A program made the translations under genes and the position numbers. Shown in pieces: positions 44,182 to 52,854 of a DNA stretch of 64,000 nucleotides; position 1 is the first letter of the stretch, and every line of letters starts with the position of its first letter. This DNA comes from Phycisphaeraceae bacterium. GTDB lineage: Bacteria > Planctomycetota > Phycisphaerae > Phycisphaerales > UBA1924. Under the pieces are notes generated by a model that worked only from the letters and a program-made list of their open reading frames with translations, searched no databases and was not told the origin of the DNA. The stretch is from assembly GCA_019636565.1 (NCBI GenBank), contig JAHBXG010000016.1, positions 1 through 64,000 of the forward strand, written 5' to 3'.

Positions 44182-44721
44182 ATGAAGAAGTTTTTGTCTG
44201 CCTTTGCGGGCATGGCTGTGGCAGCGTCCGCAGCAAACGCCGCGATTTTCAACATCGATGTGTCCGGCATCTACAGCAACGATGAATACGGCTCGCCGAT
44301 CAACGTTGTTCAGTACCTGAACACCGCGATCGCGAACGGCCACGTTGTCTCAATTGGCTGGGACGTCCAAATCTACGCCGACTCGCCTTCTTGGCTCTCA
44401 GAAATCTCGGTGGCGTTCGAGAACAGCGGCCAGTCGGCCGGCGTCTTCCTGGCTCCGGGTACCGGCGATGATTTCCCGGGAACAAGCTCGTATTCAAGCG
44501 GCGGCTTGCTCGACCTGATCGGCCTGGGCCTGGACTTCAACCTCGACGCGAACGGCATTCTCCGCCTCGAGTACTTTGAAGGCTACGACGATTACTTCCA
44601 GGATTGGGATGGCCAGTGGCTTACCGGCACCCTTTCGATCGAGATTCTCGAAGTTCCGGCTCCGTCGGCCTTCGCGCTGCTCGGCTTTGCCGGCATCGTC
44701 GCTGGTCGCCGTCGTCGCTGA
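44182..44721 (+). CDS. Secreted protein with PEP-CTERM-like C-terminal tail (tail 3)
   Basis: 179 residues. Signal peptide MKKFLSAFAGMAVAASAANA, then an acidic, Gly/Ser/Tyr/Asp-rich mature body (DEYGSPINVVQYL, YFEGYDDYFQDWDG). The tail is VPAPSAFALLGFAGIVAG plus RRRR, nearly the same as tail 2. ATG 44182 follows GAGGAGAGAGAG; in-frame upstream starts from 44023 lie in the leader. It follows tail 2 in tandem but has little body similarity. A strong bidirectional terminator follows at 44747. Surface localisation is inferred from the tail. Confidence 0.8.
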   Translation: MKKFLSAFAGMAVAASAANAAIFNIDVSGIYSNDEYGSPINVVQYLNTAIANGHVVSIGWDVQIYADSPSWLSEISVAFENSGQSAGVFLAPGTGDDFPGTSSYSSGGLLDLIGLGLDFNLDANGILRLEYFEGYDDYFQDWDGQWLTGTLSIEILEVPAPSAFALLGFAGIVAGRRRR

Positions 44722-44742
44722 TTCGGACTGACTTCAACAACT

Positions 44743-44783
44743 AGAAAAGCGGGGACCGGTTCGCCGGTCCCCGCTTCGTTTTT
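44743..44783. terminator. Bidirectional rho-independent terminator between tail-3 and iscU
   Basis: Perfect 13-bp stem (arms 44747-44759 and 44764-44776) around TTCG. On the plus strand it is followed by CGTTTTTT and on the minus strand by TTTTC, so it can end both the tail-3 gene and the convergent iscS-iscU transcript. Confidence 0.93.
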
Positions 44784-44828
44784 TGCATTTCGGTGCAGGT
44801 TCGCGTGTCGTCGGAAGAACCCTGCCGA

Positions 44829-45263
44829 TCAGGCCTTTGAGCCGGCGCTCGCTGGCGACTCCGCCACGATTCCGTTCTTGGCTTTGTAGTCTTCGATTGC
44901 CGCGTGGATCGCGTCTTCGGCGAGCACTGAGCAGTGGATCTTCACCGGCGGCAGACTGAGTTCCTCGACGATCATGGTGTTCTTGATCTGTGCGGCCTCG
45001 TCGACTTTCCGGCCCTTGAGCCATTCGGTGGCGAGGGAAGAGCTTGCGATCGCGCTGCCGCAGCCGAAGGTCTTGAACTTGGCATCCTCGATCACGCCGT
45101 CCTTGCCGACCTTGATCTGAAGTTGCATGACGTCGCCGCACTCGGGGGCGCCGACGAGGCCCACACCGACGTCCTTTCGCTGCTTGATCTCGGCCTGAGT
45201 TCCGAACGAGCCCACGTTACGCGGGTTCTCGTAGTGATCGATGATTTTGGGGCCGTATGCCAT
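44829..45263 (-). CDS. iscU: Fe-S cluster assembly scaffold IscU
   Basis: Scaffold on which [2Fe-2S] clusters are built with sulfur from IscS. 144 residues: start MAYGPKIIDHYENPRNVGSF, three cluster Cys in PECGDV, FKTFGCGSAI and KIHCSVLAED, plus the LPPVK chaperone-binding motif just before the third Cys. Length fits IscU. Directly downstream of iscS (18 bp), same operon. No hscA, hscB, iscX or iscR is adjacent, so this is a minimal operon. Confidence 0.95.
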   Translation of the reverse strand: MAYGPKIIDHYENPRNVGSFGTQAEIKQRKDVGVGLVGAPECGDVMQLQIKVGKDGVIEDAKFKTFGCGSAIASSSLATEWLKGRKVDEAAQIKNTMIVEELSLPPVKIHCSVLAEDAIHAAIEDYKAKNGIVAESPASAGSKA

Positions 45264-45281
45264 GGCGTTGCTCCTTGCAAA

Positions 45282-46538
45282 CTAGTGATGAGCCCATTCG
45301 ACTTTGGAAAGGTCGATGCCTTCCTTGTGCATGTCGTAGAGCGGCGAGAGGTCGCGGAGCTTCTTGACGGCTCCGACGATCTTCTCGATGGAATAGTCGA
45401 TTTCCTGCTCGGTTGTCCAGCGGCCGAGGCTGAGTCGCAAACTCGAATGCGCCAGATCATCGCCGACACCGATGTTCTTCAGAACGTAACTCGGCTCGAG
45501 GCTGGCGCTGGTGCAGGCCGAGCCGGACGAGCACGCGATTTCCTTCACGGCCATCATCAGGCTTTCGCCTTCGACAAACCCGAAGGAGATGTTGGTGATG
45601 TGCGGCAGGCGCTTCTCACGGTGCCCGTTCACCTGGCAGGTATCGAGGCGCGAGGTAATGGAATCCTCCAGCTTCTTGCGGAGTTTTCCGAGGCGGATAG
45701 CGTCAGAAGCCATTTCCTGCCCCGCGATTTCGCACGCCTTGCCGAGGCCGACGATGCCGGTGACGTTGAGCGTTCCCGAGCGGAAGCCGCGCTCCTGTCC
45801 GCCGCCGTCGACGAGCGGGGTGAGGCGAACGCGAGGCCGCTTTCGCCGAACAAACAGACCGCCAACGCCCTTGGGCCCGTAGATCTTGTGGCTGGAGAGG
45901 CTCATGAGATCCACGTTGTCGGCGTAGACGTCGGTCGGCATCTTGCCGACCCATTGGGTCGCGTCGGTGTGGAAGATGATGTCGCGTGACTTGCAGAGCT
46001 CGCCGATCTGGCGGATCTCGTTGATCGTGCCGATCTCGTTGTTGGCGTACATGATCGTGACAAGGACGGTGTCGTCCCGAAGCGCGGCCTTGACCATCTC
46101 GGCTGTCACGATTCCGTCCTTGGGAGGTTCGAGGAACGTGGCCTCGAAGCCCTCTTTCTGAAGCCGCTTGCAGGGATCGAGGACCGCCTTGTGCTCGATG
46201 GCGCACGAGACAATGTGGCCCCGGCATTTGCCCGAACCCTCGGAAGCCTTCTCGTACATGATCGCGGAGCCGCGGATGGCGAGGTTGTTGCTTTCCGTCG
46301 CACCCGAAGTGAAGATGACTTCCTTCTCGTCGGCCTTGATCAGCTCGGCCACCTGATGGCGGGCCTTGTCCACACCTTCTTCCGCCTCCCAACCGAACCG
46401 ATGGTTGCGCGAACCGGGATTTCCGAAAATGGTCGTGAAGTAGGGGAGCATCGCCTCGACCACGCGCGGATCGCAGGGCGTGGTCGCCGCGTGATCGAGG
46501 TAAATCGGGAGCTTCAAATTGGTTGAATTGTCGGGCAT
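45282..46538 (-). CDS. iscS: Cysteine desulfurase IscS
   Basis: PLP enzyme that supplies sulfur for Fe-S clusters. 418 residues, class V aminotransferase fold: [38 protein letters not shown] lysine in [15 protein letters not shown] and the catalytic loop [15 protein letters not shown]. Slightly longer than E. coli IscS (404). ATG 46538 gives [15 protein letters not shown]. Forms an operon with iscU. Upstream 104 bp separate it from the anti-sigma gene. Confidence 0.95.
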   Translation of the reverse strand: MPDNSTNLKLPIYLDHAATTPCDPRVVEAMLPYFTTIFGNPGSRNHRFGWEAEEGVDKARHQVAELIKADEKEVIFTSGATESNNLAIRGSAIMYEKASEGSGKCRGHIVSCAIEHKAVLDPCKRLQKEGFEATFLEPPKDGIVTAEMVKAALRDDTVLVTIMYANNEIGTINEIRQIGELCKSRDIIFHTDATQWVGKMPTDVYADNVDLMSLSSHKIYGPKGVGGLFVRRKRPRVRLTPLVDGGGQERGFRSGTLNVTGIVGLGKACEIAGQEMASDAIRLGKLRKKLEDSITSRLDTCQVNGHREKRLPHITNISFGFVEGESLMMAVKEIACSSGSACTSASLEPSYVLKNIGVGDDLAHSSLRLSLGRWTTEQEIDYSIEKIVGAVKKLRDLSPLYDMHKEGIDLSKVEWAHH

Positions 46539-46642
46539 GTTGGTTCCTTTGCGGCCCGGAGTGTGCGGAGGCCAGCCGACCCGCGGCAGGCCGCGAGCCG
46601 ACTGAGATTCAGTCTCATCTTAGGTATGGCGAAGGTGCCGGG

Positions 46643-47095
46643 TCACGGGGCCGGCGCGGGCTTGATGTAGACCATCTCGATCCGGTTGCCCTTGGCGTTA
46701 TAGCGCACCTCGGACATGTAGTTCCGGATGAGCATGACGCCCCGGCCGCGGGGGATTTCGAGGTTCTCATCCAGCGTGCAATCGGCGACGGCGTCGGCCT
46801 GGAACCCGGGGCCCTGATCTTCCACGGCGATTGTAACATTGCGCTGCGTGACAGAAAACTCGACCGTCGCGGAAGTGTCGTGGGGCAACCCCTTGTGCCC
46901 GTGGTTGAACGCGTTGGCGATCGCCTCTTGGAACGCGAGTCGAACGGCAAATAACGAAGCCTTGCTGAACCCTGCGGCCGACATGGCTGCGTCGAGGGAG
47001 TTCTGAACCGACTCGACCTCGTGGCGGTTGTGGCGGACCACCACCTTTCCGCTCATCGGTGGTTGCGCCGGATTGCTGGGCCGCGGGGTGCTCAT
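46643..47095 (-). CDS. Anti-sigma factor-type serine kinase (RsbW/SpoIIAB-like, HATPase)
   Basis: 150 residues of GHKL ATPase fold. The N box is FQEAIANAFNHG (Glu to Asn spacing), G1 is EDQGPGF and G2 is RGRGVMLIRNYMSEV. Such proteins bind a sigma factor or other target and are released when a STAS antagonist is dephosphorylated. The STAS gene lies 40 bp upstream in the same direction. ATG 47095 begins MSTPRPSNPAQPPMSG; a longer frame to 47242 overlaps the STAS gene. The sigma target is unknown; none is adjacent. Confidence 0.85.
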   Translation of the reverse strand: MSTPRPSNPAQPPMSGKVVVRHNRHEVESVQNSLDAAMSAAGFSKASLFAVRLAFQEAIANAFNHGHKGLPHDTSATVEFSVTQRNVTIAVEDQGPGFQADAVADCTLDENLEIPRGRGVMLIRNYMSEVRYNAKGNRIEMVYIKPAPAP

Positions 47096-47135
47096 CGAGT
47101 GGTTCGCCGGAAAGGAGCGGAAGCCTGAGAGGGGA

Positions 47136-47495
47136 TCAGGCGAAACTCTTGAGCGCGTCTTCCGGAGACTCGTGGATCTGGAAGAGTTTGTTGAGTCGAG
47201 TGATGACAAAGACCTCGTAAATCTGGGGATCGATGCTGGCAAGCCGGAGCTGGCCGCTCTTGTTCCGAACCTTGTTGTTGATGGTGATCAAGGCTCCGAG
47301 CGCGGCCGACGAGAGGTGGTCGACATTGGCGAAGCTGATGAGGAGCTTTGGCGATGTCTCCTGATCGATGATGCGCGAGATTTCGTCGCTGATGAGCTGG
47401 ATGTTGGCCTCGTCCAGGATGTTGCGGTCGATGAACTCGACCCGGACGACGGCGTCCTGCTTTCGGACTCGGAGGCGGGAGTCGGCGGATGGCAT
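47136..47495 (-). CDS. STAS-domain anti-sigma factor antagonist
   Basis: 119 residues with the SpoIIAA fold: VVRVEFIDRNILDEANIQ, LLISFANVDHLSSAALGAL, where the Ser in HLSSAALG corresponds to the phosphorylatable Ser of the DSSGLG motif, and LNKLFQIHESPEDALKSF at the C-terminus. Start ATG 47495 gives MPSADSRLRVRKQD. Paired with the RsbW-like gene, it forms a partner-switch. It is separated from the upstream secretin gene by a terminator, so it probably has its own promoter. Which process it controls is not shown. Confidence 0.87.
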   Translation of the reverse strand: MPSADSRLRVRKQDAVVRVEFIDRNILDEANIQLISDEISRIIDQETSPKLLISFANVDHLSSAALGALITINNKVRNKSGQLRLASIDPQIYEVFVITRLNKLFQIHESPEDALKSFA

Positions 47496-47587
47496 ATCGC
47501 TCGTGCTCCTGTCCCGCGCGGCCTTTCCAAACAAGGATCGGGCACGCGGGTGGTGGAGATGATAGTACGGAAAGGCCTGCGGACCCG

Positions 47588-47622
47588 AAAGAAAACGCCC
47601 CGGCCATTTTTTGCCGGGGCGT
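47588..47622 (-). terminator. Rho-independent terminator after the secretin gene
   Basis: On the minus strand ACGCCCCGGC and GCCGGGGCGT form a 10-bp stem (47595-47604 with 47613-47622), loop of 8 nt, followed by TTTTCTTT. It ends the secretin transcript before the STAS/anti-sigma pair. Confidence 0.9.
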
Positions 47623-47648
47623 CGAACGTTTCGACTTGGAATTCGGAA

Positions 47649-50600
47649 TCAGCCGCCGAGGCCGGCATTGAGCGAGTCGATCAGGCCCGGGTGAGCCTTG
47701 TTCTCCTGCTCGCTCTGAATGAGGATCGTGGGCTTGTAGAGGATGAGCAGGGTCTGCTCGGTCTTGGACTCGGTCCGGTTGGAGAAGAACCGGTTGAGCA
47801 CCGGGATCTTGGAGAGTACGGGCACGCCCGACTCAACTTCCTGCTCGGTCACGATGCGTTGACCGCCAAGCAGAATCGTTCCCTGGTCCGGGATGGTCAC
47901 AGTGGTCTGGACGCTGCTGACCTGAACCTCGGGCAACTGGAACTGACCGGAGGGAATCGCGACGGCACCGCCCCCGCCCGCCACACCGCCGCCGCCAGCA
48001 ACGGCCGCGAAGGTCGTTCCGGTGCGGAACTGGACGAGCTGGGAGATCTGCGTGGTGATATCAGTCGTGACGTAGCGACGATCGGCGGAGATGGTGCCTC
48101 TTACCAGCATCAGCACACCGGTGTTGAGGGTCGAAGTGACAGGCTGGAAGGCGACGGCACTCTGGTTTGTGATCGGCGTGAGGCCGGAGATGTAGGTCTG
48201 CTGGTTTGTGATTTGGATATTGGCCTGCTGACCATTGGTCGTCGTCAGGCGGGGCGACTGCAGACTGATATTGCGCCGATCGGCCTGGGTGGCTTCGATC
48301 AGGAAGTCGACCTGGATGTCGTCGAGAAAGGTACCGGCCACAGCGAAGGCACGGCCCGCGGCCATGACTTCAGCCGCGAAGGGGGCTGTTGTAAGAGCGT
48401 CAACAATTCCCAGAGAATTGTTCTGCATCGCGACTGGACCGAAGCCTTGGGAATTGACGACCGACGTATTGACGGGAGTGTTGGCGATGGTGAATGTATT
48501 GGTTGTCGTATCGATTCCCGTGACGACCGGGGTTGGCTGGCTGTTGAAGTTCCGGACGGGCGCGCCGGTCTGCGGATCAAAGAAATCGGAGGCGCGGAGC
48601 GTCGGGTTGTTTGTGGAAAGACCAAACGGGCTGTTGGGGTTGATGTTGTTCGGATCAATAAATGTGCTGTTGGCCTGCGGCACACTGGTCGTCCGGCCGT
48701 TGAGGTTCAGATTGTTGTTGTTCAGGTAGACATCGATGTCGAACCCGATCTGCTCGAAGAAATCCTGAGCGACGAGCAGGAAGCGGGATTCGGAGTTGAC
48801 CTGCATCGCCCGGATCTCGCGGAGCCGGCGCAGGAGCGAGCCGATGGCACGGTGGTTCTTGGGCGTGTTGGTGATGAGCAAGTTGCCCTTGAACCGGCTA
48901 ACGAATCCGACGGCACCGCCGTTTTCGCGCCAATTGTCGGGGTCGATCTGCTCGGTCAGGATGCGGACCAGTTCGTCTGTCCGCTCTTCCGGTGTGCGGG
49001 CGTTTGGATTTGGCTGCGTCTGACCGCCGCCGCTGAAGGGGCTGGAACCGCTGCCGCCGCCGCTCGATGCCTGGAGGGCGCTGTTGAGGTCGAACTGCGG
49101 GACGTTGTTGTAATCGGGCACTTCGATCAGCAGGTCGCGGATGTCGTAGATGACCATCAGCGTGCTCTTGTTGATCGCCTCTGCCGAAGCGAAACGCAGG
49201 ACGCCGTCCTGCACTTCCCAGGCCGCGGCGCTGGTGGGATCGGGACTGATCTTGCTCACGATCAGGTCGAGCAGGTGGTCGAGCCGGATGGTGGAAAGAT
49301 TGACCGTGACCGGCGTGTCGCGGTTGATGCCGACCTTCTCAAGGGAAGGCCAGTCAATGTCCATCTTGACGCTGCCGGTCTTGGCGACCCAATCGACCGC
49401 TTTTTCCAGCGGCGTTTCGGTGAAATCGACCGGGCGACGGGTGTTGGCCAGCGTTGAAAGCGTGACGCGCGTCTCGACGGATTCGGCGAGCGTGACGGGC
49501 TCGCCGCGGTCCTTGATGATCTCGGGCCAATCCATCGGATAGTCGACGATTCCCTTCGGTGGCAGAGTGGTAGCTTGCGTCTGCAATGACTGCTCGGCGA
49601 TCAGGGTGCTGCGCTTGGTGTTGGTTTCGTACCACTGCTTGTAGATTTTGGCGCTCGTGAGCACGTCGCGAAGGAGCAGCCCGGTGGGGTTGATCGGATC
49701 CAGGAACAGGATCTGATCGACGACCTGAAGTGCCTCCTCATACTTCATCTCGATCTGGAGGGCGCGGACGCGGTCGATTGCCTCGCGAATCTTGCGATTT
49801 CGCTCGCTGGCCCCCTGATCAGCCACGCGCTTGGCCTCGGCCTGACGTTCCGCGGCGGTCTTCTGAGCCTGCGAAGCGGCGAGCGTCTGTTCTTTGGTGT
49901 CCACTTCCTTCAGGAATGTGGAGACCTTGCTCTGCATTGTCTGGAATTCGGTCTCGGAGAAGCGCTCGCGATTGGAGTTGAGGATGAGACGAGCGCGGGC
50001 GGCCGAGTCGCGGGCGCGGATCACATCGCCGGACTGGAGTGAATCGGTGGCCTGTGTCAGTTGGTTGTTGAACTCCGCCTCGGCCTGCTGACGGGCGACG
50101 GTTCCCTGCTCCACAAAGCCGGCCAAGTCGCTGGCGTCGTTGGTCGTGCCGCGCAGGCGCAGCTTGGACTCTGCCAAGCGATCCTCAACGGTCTTGGCTT
50201 GCTCGGGCGTGAGGAAATCGCGGAATTGGGTGCGGATGCGACTGTACTTCGCCTGCGCCTCGTTGTACTTGCTTTCGTTGAAAGCCTGATCGGCCTCGTT
50301 CAGCAGGTTGGTGGCTTCGATCTTCCGTGCAGCGACAACCGGGTCTTCCGGCATAGCGGGTGCCGGCGCCGGCGGGGATTGCTGGGGATCGTCGGTGACG
50401 ACTGTGTTGGCGGAAGCGAGGACGGGGACGGCTTGTGGCGTCGCCTGCTGGGGTTCTGGGCTGCGGCGTTCGATTACGCCCGGATCGGCCAGCATTCCAG
50501 CGGCGATGATCGTGGCCGCGGAGTTGTCATCGGCCTTGAACGGTCGGCCGCGCTCCTGCTCCAGGGCGACGATCTTACCCTGCATGAGATCGAATGCATC

Positions 50601-51164
50601 GCGCTGGGCGGGTGTGAGATCGACTCCCCATTGGGAAACCGTCTGCAGAAGGCCCTTGCAACGGGAGTAGTCGCGGGCGTTCAGCGCGGTGGTCGCTTCG
50701 GCCAAGCCCGAATCCACGCCGGAACCGAGTTCGCCGCGGCGGAGCTGAATCTGCTTGAGCAGCGCATCGGCACCGGCCTTGTTGCCGTCATTGGCGCCGC
50801 GAGCCACGCCCGTGGCCAACCGCTCGGCAGCAGTCAAGTCATCGCGATCGAGCGCGAGTTTGGCGCGCTGAAGGTTGACCAGCCGAGGTTCCATGACCCG
50901 GATCTTGTCTTCGGATTGCTGGAGAAGTTCGATGGTGCGGGTGCGCTCCGACTCGCTCATGTCTAGCGACGAGATCGCGAGGAGCATTTCGCGTGCGCCC
51001 ACGGGGTTGCCAGCGGCCAACTCACGCGATGCGACGTTGAGCGCCGAGGCCGGTTCGACCGCGTTTGGTTGGGCGGGTGCAGCGCATGCGACCTGGGCTG
51101 TCGTGCCTGAAATCGCGGAAAGAACGGATGTAGAAACGATGAGGCCGATGCGTGTGCTTCTCAT
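47649..51164 (-). CDS. Large secretin (type IV pilus/type II secretion outer-membrane channel)
   Basis: 1171 residues. Signal peptide near residues 1-28 (RIGLIVSTSVLSAISGTTAQ). Residues about 35-500 are helical TPR-like repeats with Gln/Glu/Ala-rich linkers, unlike typical GspD or PilQ N-terminal domains. Residues about 560-680 contain an STN-like domain (PVDFTETPLEKAVDWVAKTG, TVNLSTIRLDHLLDLIV). Further GspD-like N domains and Gly/Ser-rich stretches lead to the C-terminal secretin domain: TIPDQGTILLGGQRIVTEQE and VPVLSKIPVLNRFFSN, the family signature. Likely exit pore for the pilus/secretion system encoded at 5.9-12.6 kb and 58.7 kb. ATG 51164 has no Shine-Dalgarno that stands out. Confidence 0.9.
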   Translation of the reverse strand: MRSTRIGLIVSTSVLSAISGTTAQVACAAPAQPNAVEPASALNVASRELAAGNPVGAREMLLAISSLDMSESERTRTIELLQQSEDKIRVMEPRLVNLQRAKLALDRDDLTAAERLATGVARGANDGNKAGADALLKQIQLRRGELGSGVDSGLAEATTALNARDYSRCKGLLQTVSQWGVDLTPAQRDAFDLMQGKIVALEQERGRPFKADDNSAATIIAAGMLADPGVIERRSPEPQQATPQAVPVLASANTVVTDDPQQSPPAPAPAMPEDPVVAARKIEATNLLNEADQAFNESKYNEAQAKYSRIRTQFRDFLTPEQAKTVEDRLAESKLRLRGTTNDASDLAGFVEQGTVARQQAEAEFNNQLTQATDSLQSGDVIRARDSAARARLILNSNRERFSETEFQTMQSKVSTFLKEVDTKEQTLAASQAQKTAAERQAEAKRVADQGASERNRKIREAIDRVRALQIEMKYEEALQVVDQILFLDPINPTGLLLRDVLTSAKIYKQWYETNTKRSTLIAEQSLQTQATTLPPKGIVDYPMDWPEIIKDRGEPVTLAESVETRVTLSTLANTRRPVDFTETPLEKAVDWVAKTGSVKMDIDWPSLEKVGINRDTPVTVNLSTIRLDHLLDLIVSKISPDPTSAAAWEVQDGVLRFASAEAINKSTLMVIYDIRDLLIEVPDYNNVPQFDLNSALQASSGGGSGSSPFSGGGQTQPNPNARTPEERTDELVRILTEQIDPDNWRENGGAVGFVSRFKGNLLITNTPKNHRAIGSLLRRLREIRAMQVNSESRFLLVAQDFFEQIGFDIDVYLNNNNLNLNGRTTSVPQANSTFIDPNNINPNSPFGLSTNNPTLRASDFFDPQTGAPVRNFNSQPTPVVTGIDTTTNTFTIANTPVNTSVVNSQGFGPVAMQNNSLGIVDALTTAPFAAEVMAAGRAFAVAGTFLDDIQVDFLIEATQADRRNISLQSPRLTTTNGQQANIQITNQQTYISGLTPITNQSAVAFQPVTSTLNTGVLMLVRGTISADRRYVTTDITTQISQLVQFRTGTTFAAVAGGGGVAGGGGAVAIPSGQFQLPEVQVSSVQTTVTIPDQGTILLGGQRIVTEQEVESGVPVLSKIPVLNRFFSNRTESKTEQTLLILYKPTILIQSEQENKAHPGLIDSLNAGLGG

Positions 51165-51702
51165 TCGACTGCTCCGAATCCATTAGTCCCGACGCGCGCT
51201 GTGGCGCAGTTCCGGGTGCGGAATGTAGCAACTCCGCGGGCACGTTTCCCGCCGCTAACCGTGCCCGACTCCGGTCGGATCGCGGTCTTCGGCACTTGTT
51301 CGATCGGGCCCCGCTCTTTTGCGGAGAGACGATCGACCCCCCACGAGCCCCACGTCCCTCGGGCTCATCAAGCCCTGACCCCACCTGCCGGAACCGATCC
51401 ACGAGGTTGAATGAATTCCGGCACCTTGCCGGAGCATCTCCCGTGACGGTTACCCGCTCCGTACGGATCAATCATCGGCCCGCGCCGAGGATTGCGCTTC
51501 GAGATGCTGTCGCCCGCCTGTCCGCCGTGCTCCACGGCCGTTCCGCGACGTGACTCCAAATTCGCTTGCCCGGGCCGGCCGGTTGAGGGAATGTTGGAAT
51601 CGGGCGCCAAGATACAAAGGAAACGCAAAGCACGCAAGGCCCCGGCATGCGATCCCGTGGCAATCAGGGAGGGGGACGGTATTCCTTAATGCTTACAAAG
51701 AC
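51165..51702. other. 538-bp intergenic region upstream of the secretin
   Basis: Between the secretin start and the stop of the unknown gene at 51703-52779 (both minus). No believable gene is present: open frames of up to about 130 codons occur on both strands but are Arg/Ser/Pro-heavy with no homology feel. A stretch near 51614-51640 (CAAAGGAAACGCAAAG and CACGCAAGG) repeats a short AACGCAAAG-like unit. It should contain the secretin promoter, which I cannot pinpoint. Confidence 0.5.
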
Positions 51703-52779
51703 TCAACTTAGAGTCCGCGCGAGCCAGATTTCGCCGGCTTTGAGATCGCCGGTTTCGGGAGGTGCCGGGTCGGGAACGAACGGTTCGTCTTCGGCACCCT
51801 TTTCTTTCGTGCGTTTGAGGCGGGGCCGGCGCTTCGTGGCCGCCGACTTGAGCAGATCGGAAAGTTGCTCGCGGCTTAGTCGGTCGGCAAGGACGATCGC
51901 CGGCTGGTGTGTGTCAGGGTTGACGTCGCCCAAGAGGCGGGCGGCGGCGTCCACCGCGTTTTCCTCGGCCTCCCGCAGATTCGGGGCAGCCAAAGCAACC
52001 TCCACATATGTAGAAGAGGCGTCGTCCTCCGGGTCAAAGCGGACGACGATGCGCCAGGCGGTCGTGCCGAGTTCCTTCCCGTCTTCGTCGACGTTTTTCT
52101 CGCCGTCGACGTTTAGCAGGAGGTGCCATTCGTCTTTGAGGGACTCGACAATTTCGTCAAACCGCAGGCCATCGGCGGAGCGATCGCTGAGGAGAACACC
52201 CCGGTGCTCGTGCGCAGCCGAATCGGCTCCGGCGGGCTCGCTCATCTCTTCGAGATCAAAGGCCGCGAGGATTTTCTCGATGCGTTCCTTGAGTTCGGGC
52301 TGAGCACGCACGGTGATGATCTTGTGTTCATCGACGAAGACGTAGAAAAACGGGTCTTCGCTCATCGCCCCGAAACCGATCATTCCGTCCTCGAAGAAGA
52401 GATCGCGGCATTCCCGAACGATTTCCAGAAAGCGGTCGGCTCCGAGCAGGTCGTACGAGATATACGGGTCGATCTCTCGATAGGCGTCCTGGCCCAGGAC
52501 GTCGAGAATGGGGTAGATCCGACCGGGGATCAGCGAGAAAAGCATTCTGCAAAGCGGTTCAACGCGATCGGCGGGGACGACGATGTCGAACACGTACCGA
52601 TCGGGCCATTCTTCCCATTCCGCGGTGCCGTCTGAGTCGTCGCCACCGTCGGCGGGCTCGAAGAGCACGGTGTAGCCGGCGCGGGGCGTCATCTCCTCAA
52701 CGGGGTAGACGCCGAGGGGAAACTTGAAGCCGCCGACTTCGACGCGCTTGATGCTGGGATCGGCTTTGCAGCGGGGCAA
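51703..52779 (-). CDS. Conserved-looking protein of unknown function
   Basis: 358 residues, acidic. A TTG at 52779 with GGAG five bases upstream gives MPRCKADPSIKRVEVGGF. N-terminal GVYPVEEMTPRAGYTVLFEP then EEWPDRYVFDIVVPADRVEPL and GRIYPILDVLGQDAYREID, an alpha/beta region; a C-terminal tail of Lys/Arg and Glu/Pro. No motif I can assign. The frame remains open upstream past the divergent coaX start, but that part is Arg/His-rich shadow. Probably a cytoplasmic protein; no function is suggested. Confidence 0.7.
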   Translation of the reverse strand: MPRCKADPSIKRVEVGGFKFPLGVYPVEEMTPRAGYTVLFEPADGGDDSDGTAEWEEWPDRYVFDIVVPADRVEPLCRMLFSLIPGRIYPILDVLGQDAYREIDPYISYDLLGADRFLEIVRECRDLFFEDGMIGFGAMSEDPFFYVFVDEHKIITVRAQPELKERIEKILAAFDLEEMSEPAGADSAAHEHRGVLLSDRSADGLRFDEIVESLKDEWHLLLNVDGEKNVDEDGKELGTTAWRIVVRFDPEDDASSTYVEVALAAPNLREAEENAVDAAARLLGDVNPDTHQPAIVLADRLSREQLSDLLKSAATKRRPRLKRTKEKGAEDEPFVPDPAPPETGDLKAGEIWLARTLS

Positions 52780-52854
52780 TTGGTCTCCGTGGGAATGGTG
52801 GGCGGGCGGTCCTTTGGACAGTCTAAGCCAGTGGCCGCGACGTACGCTGGGTGA

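Noticed and set aside
47028..49457. 809-codon open frame on the plus strand across the secretin, STAS and anti-sigma genes
   Set aside because: Antisense to three genes with recognised domains; Gly/Arg/Asp-heavy translation without family signatures.
51368..51637. 89-codon minus-strand frame in the gap before the secretin
   Set aside because: No ribosome site, Arg/Gly-heavy, no recognisable motif; too weak to call a gene.
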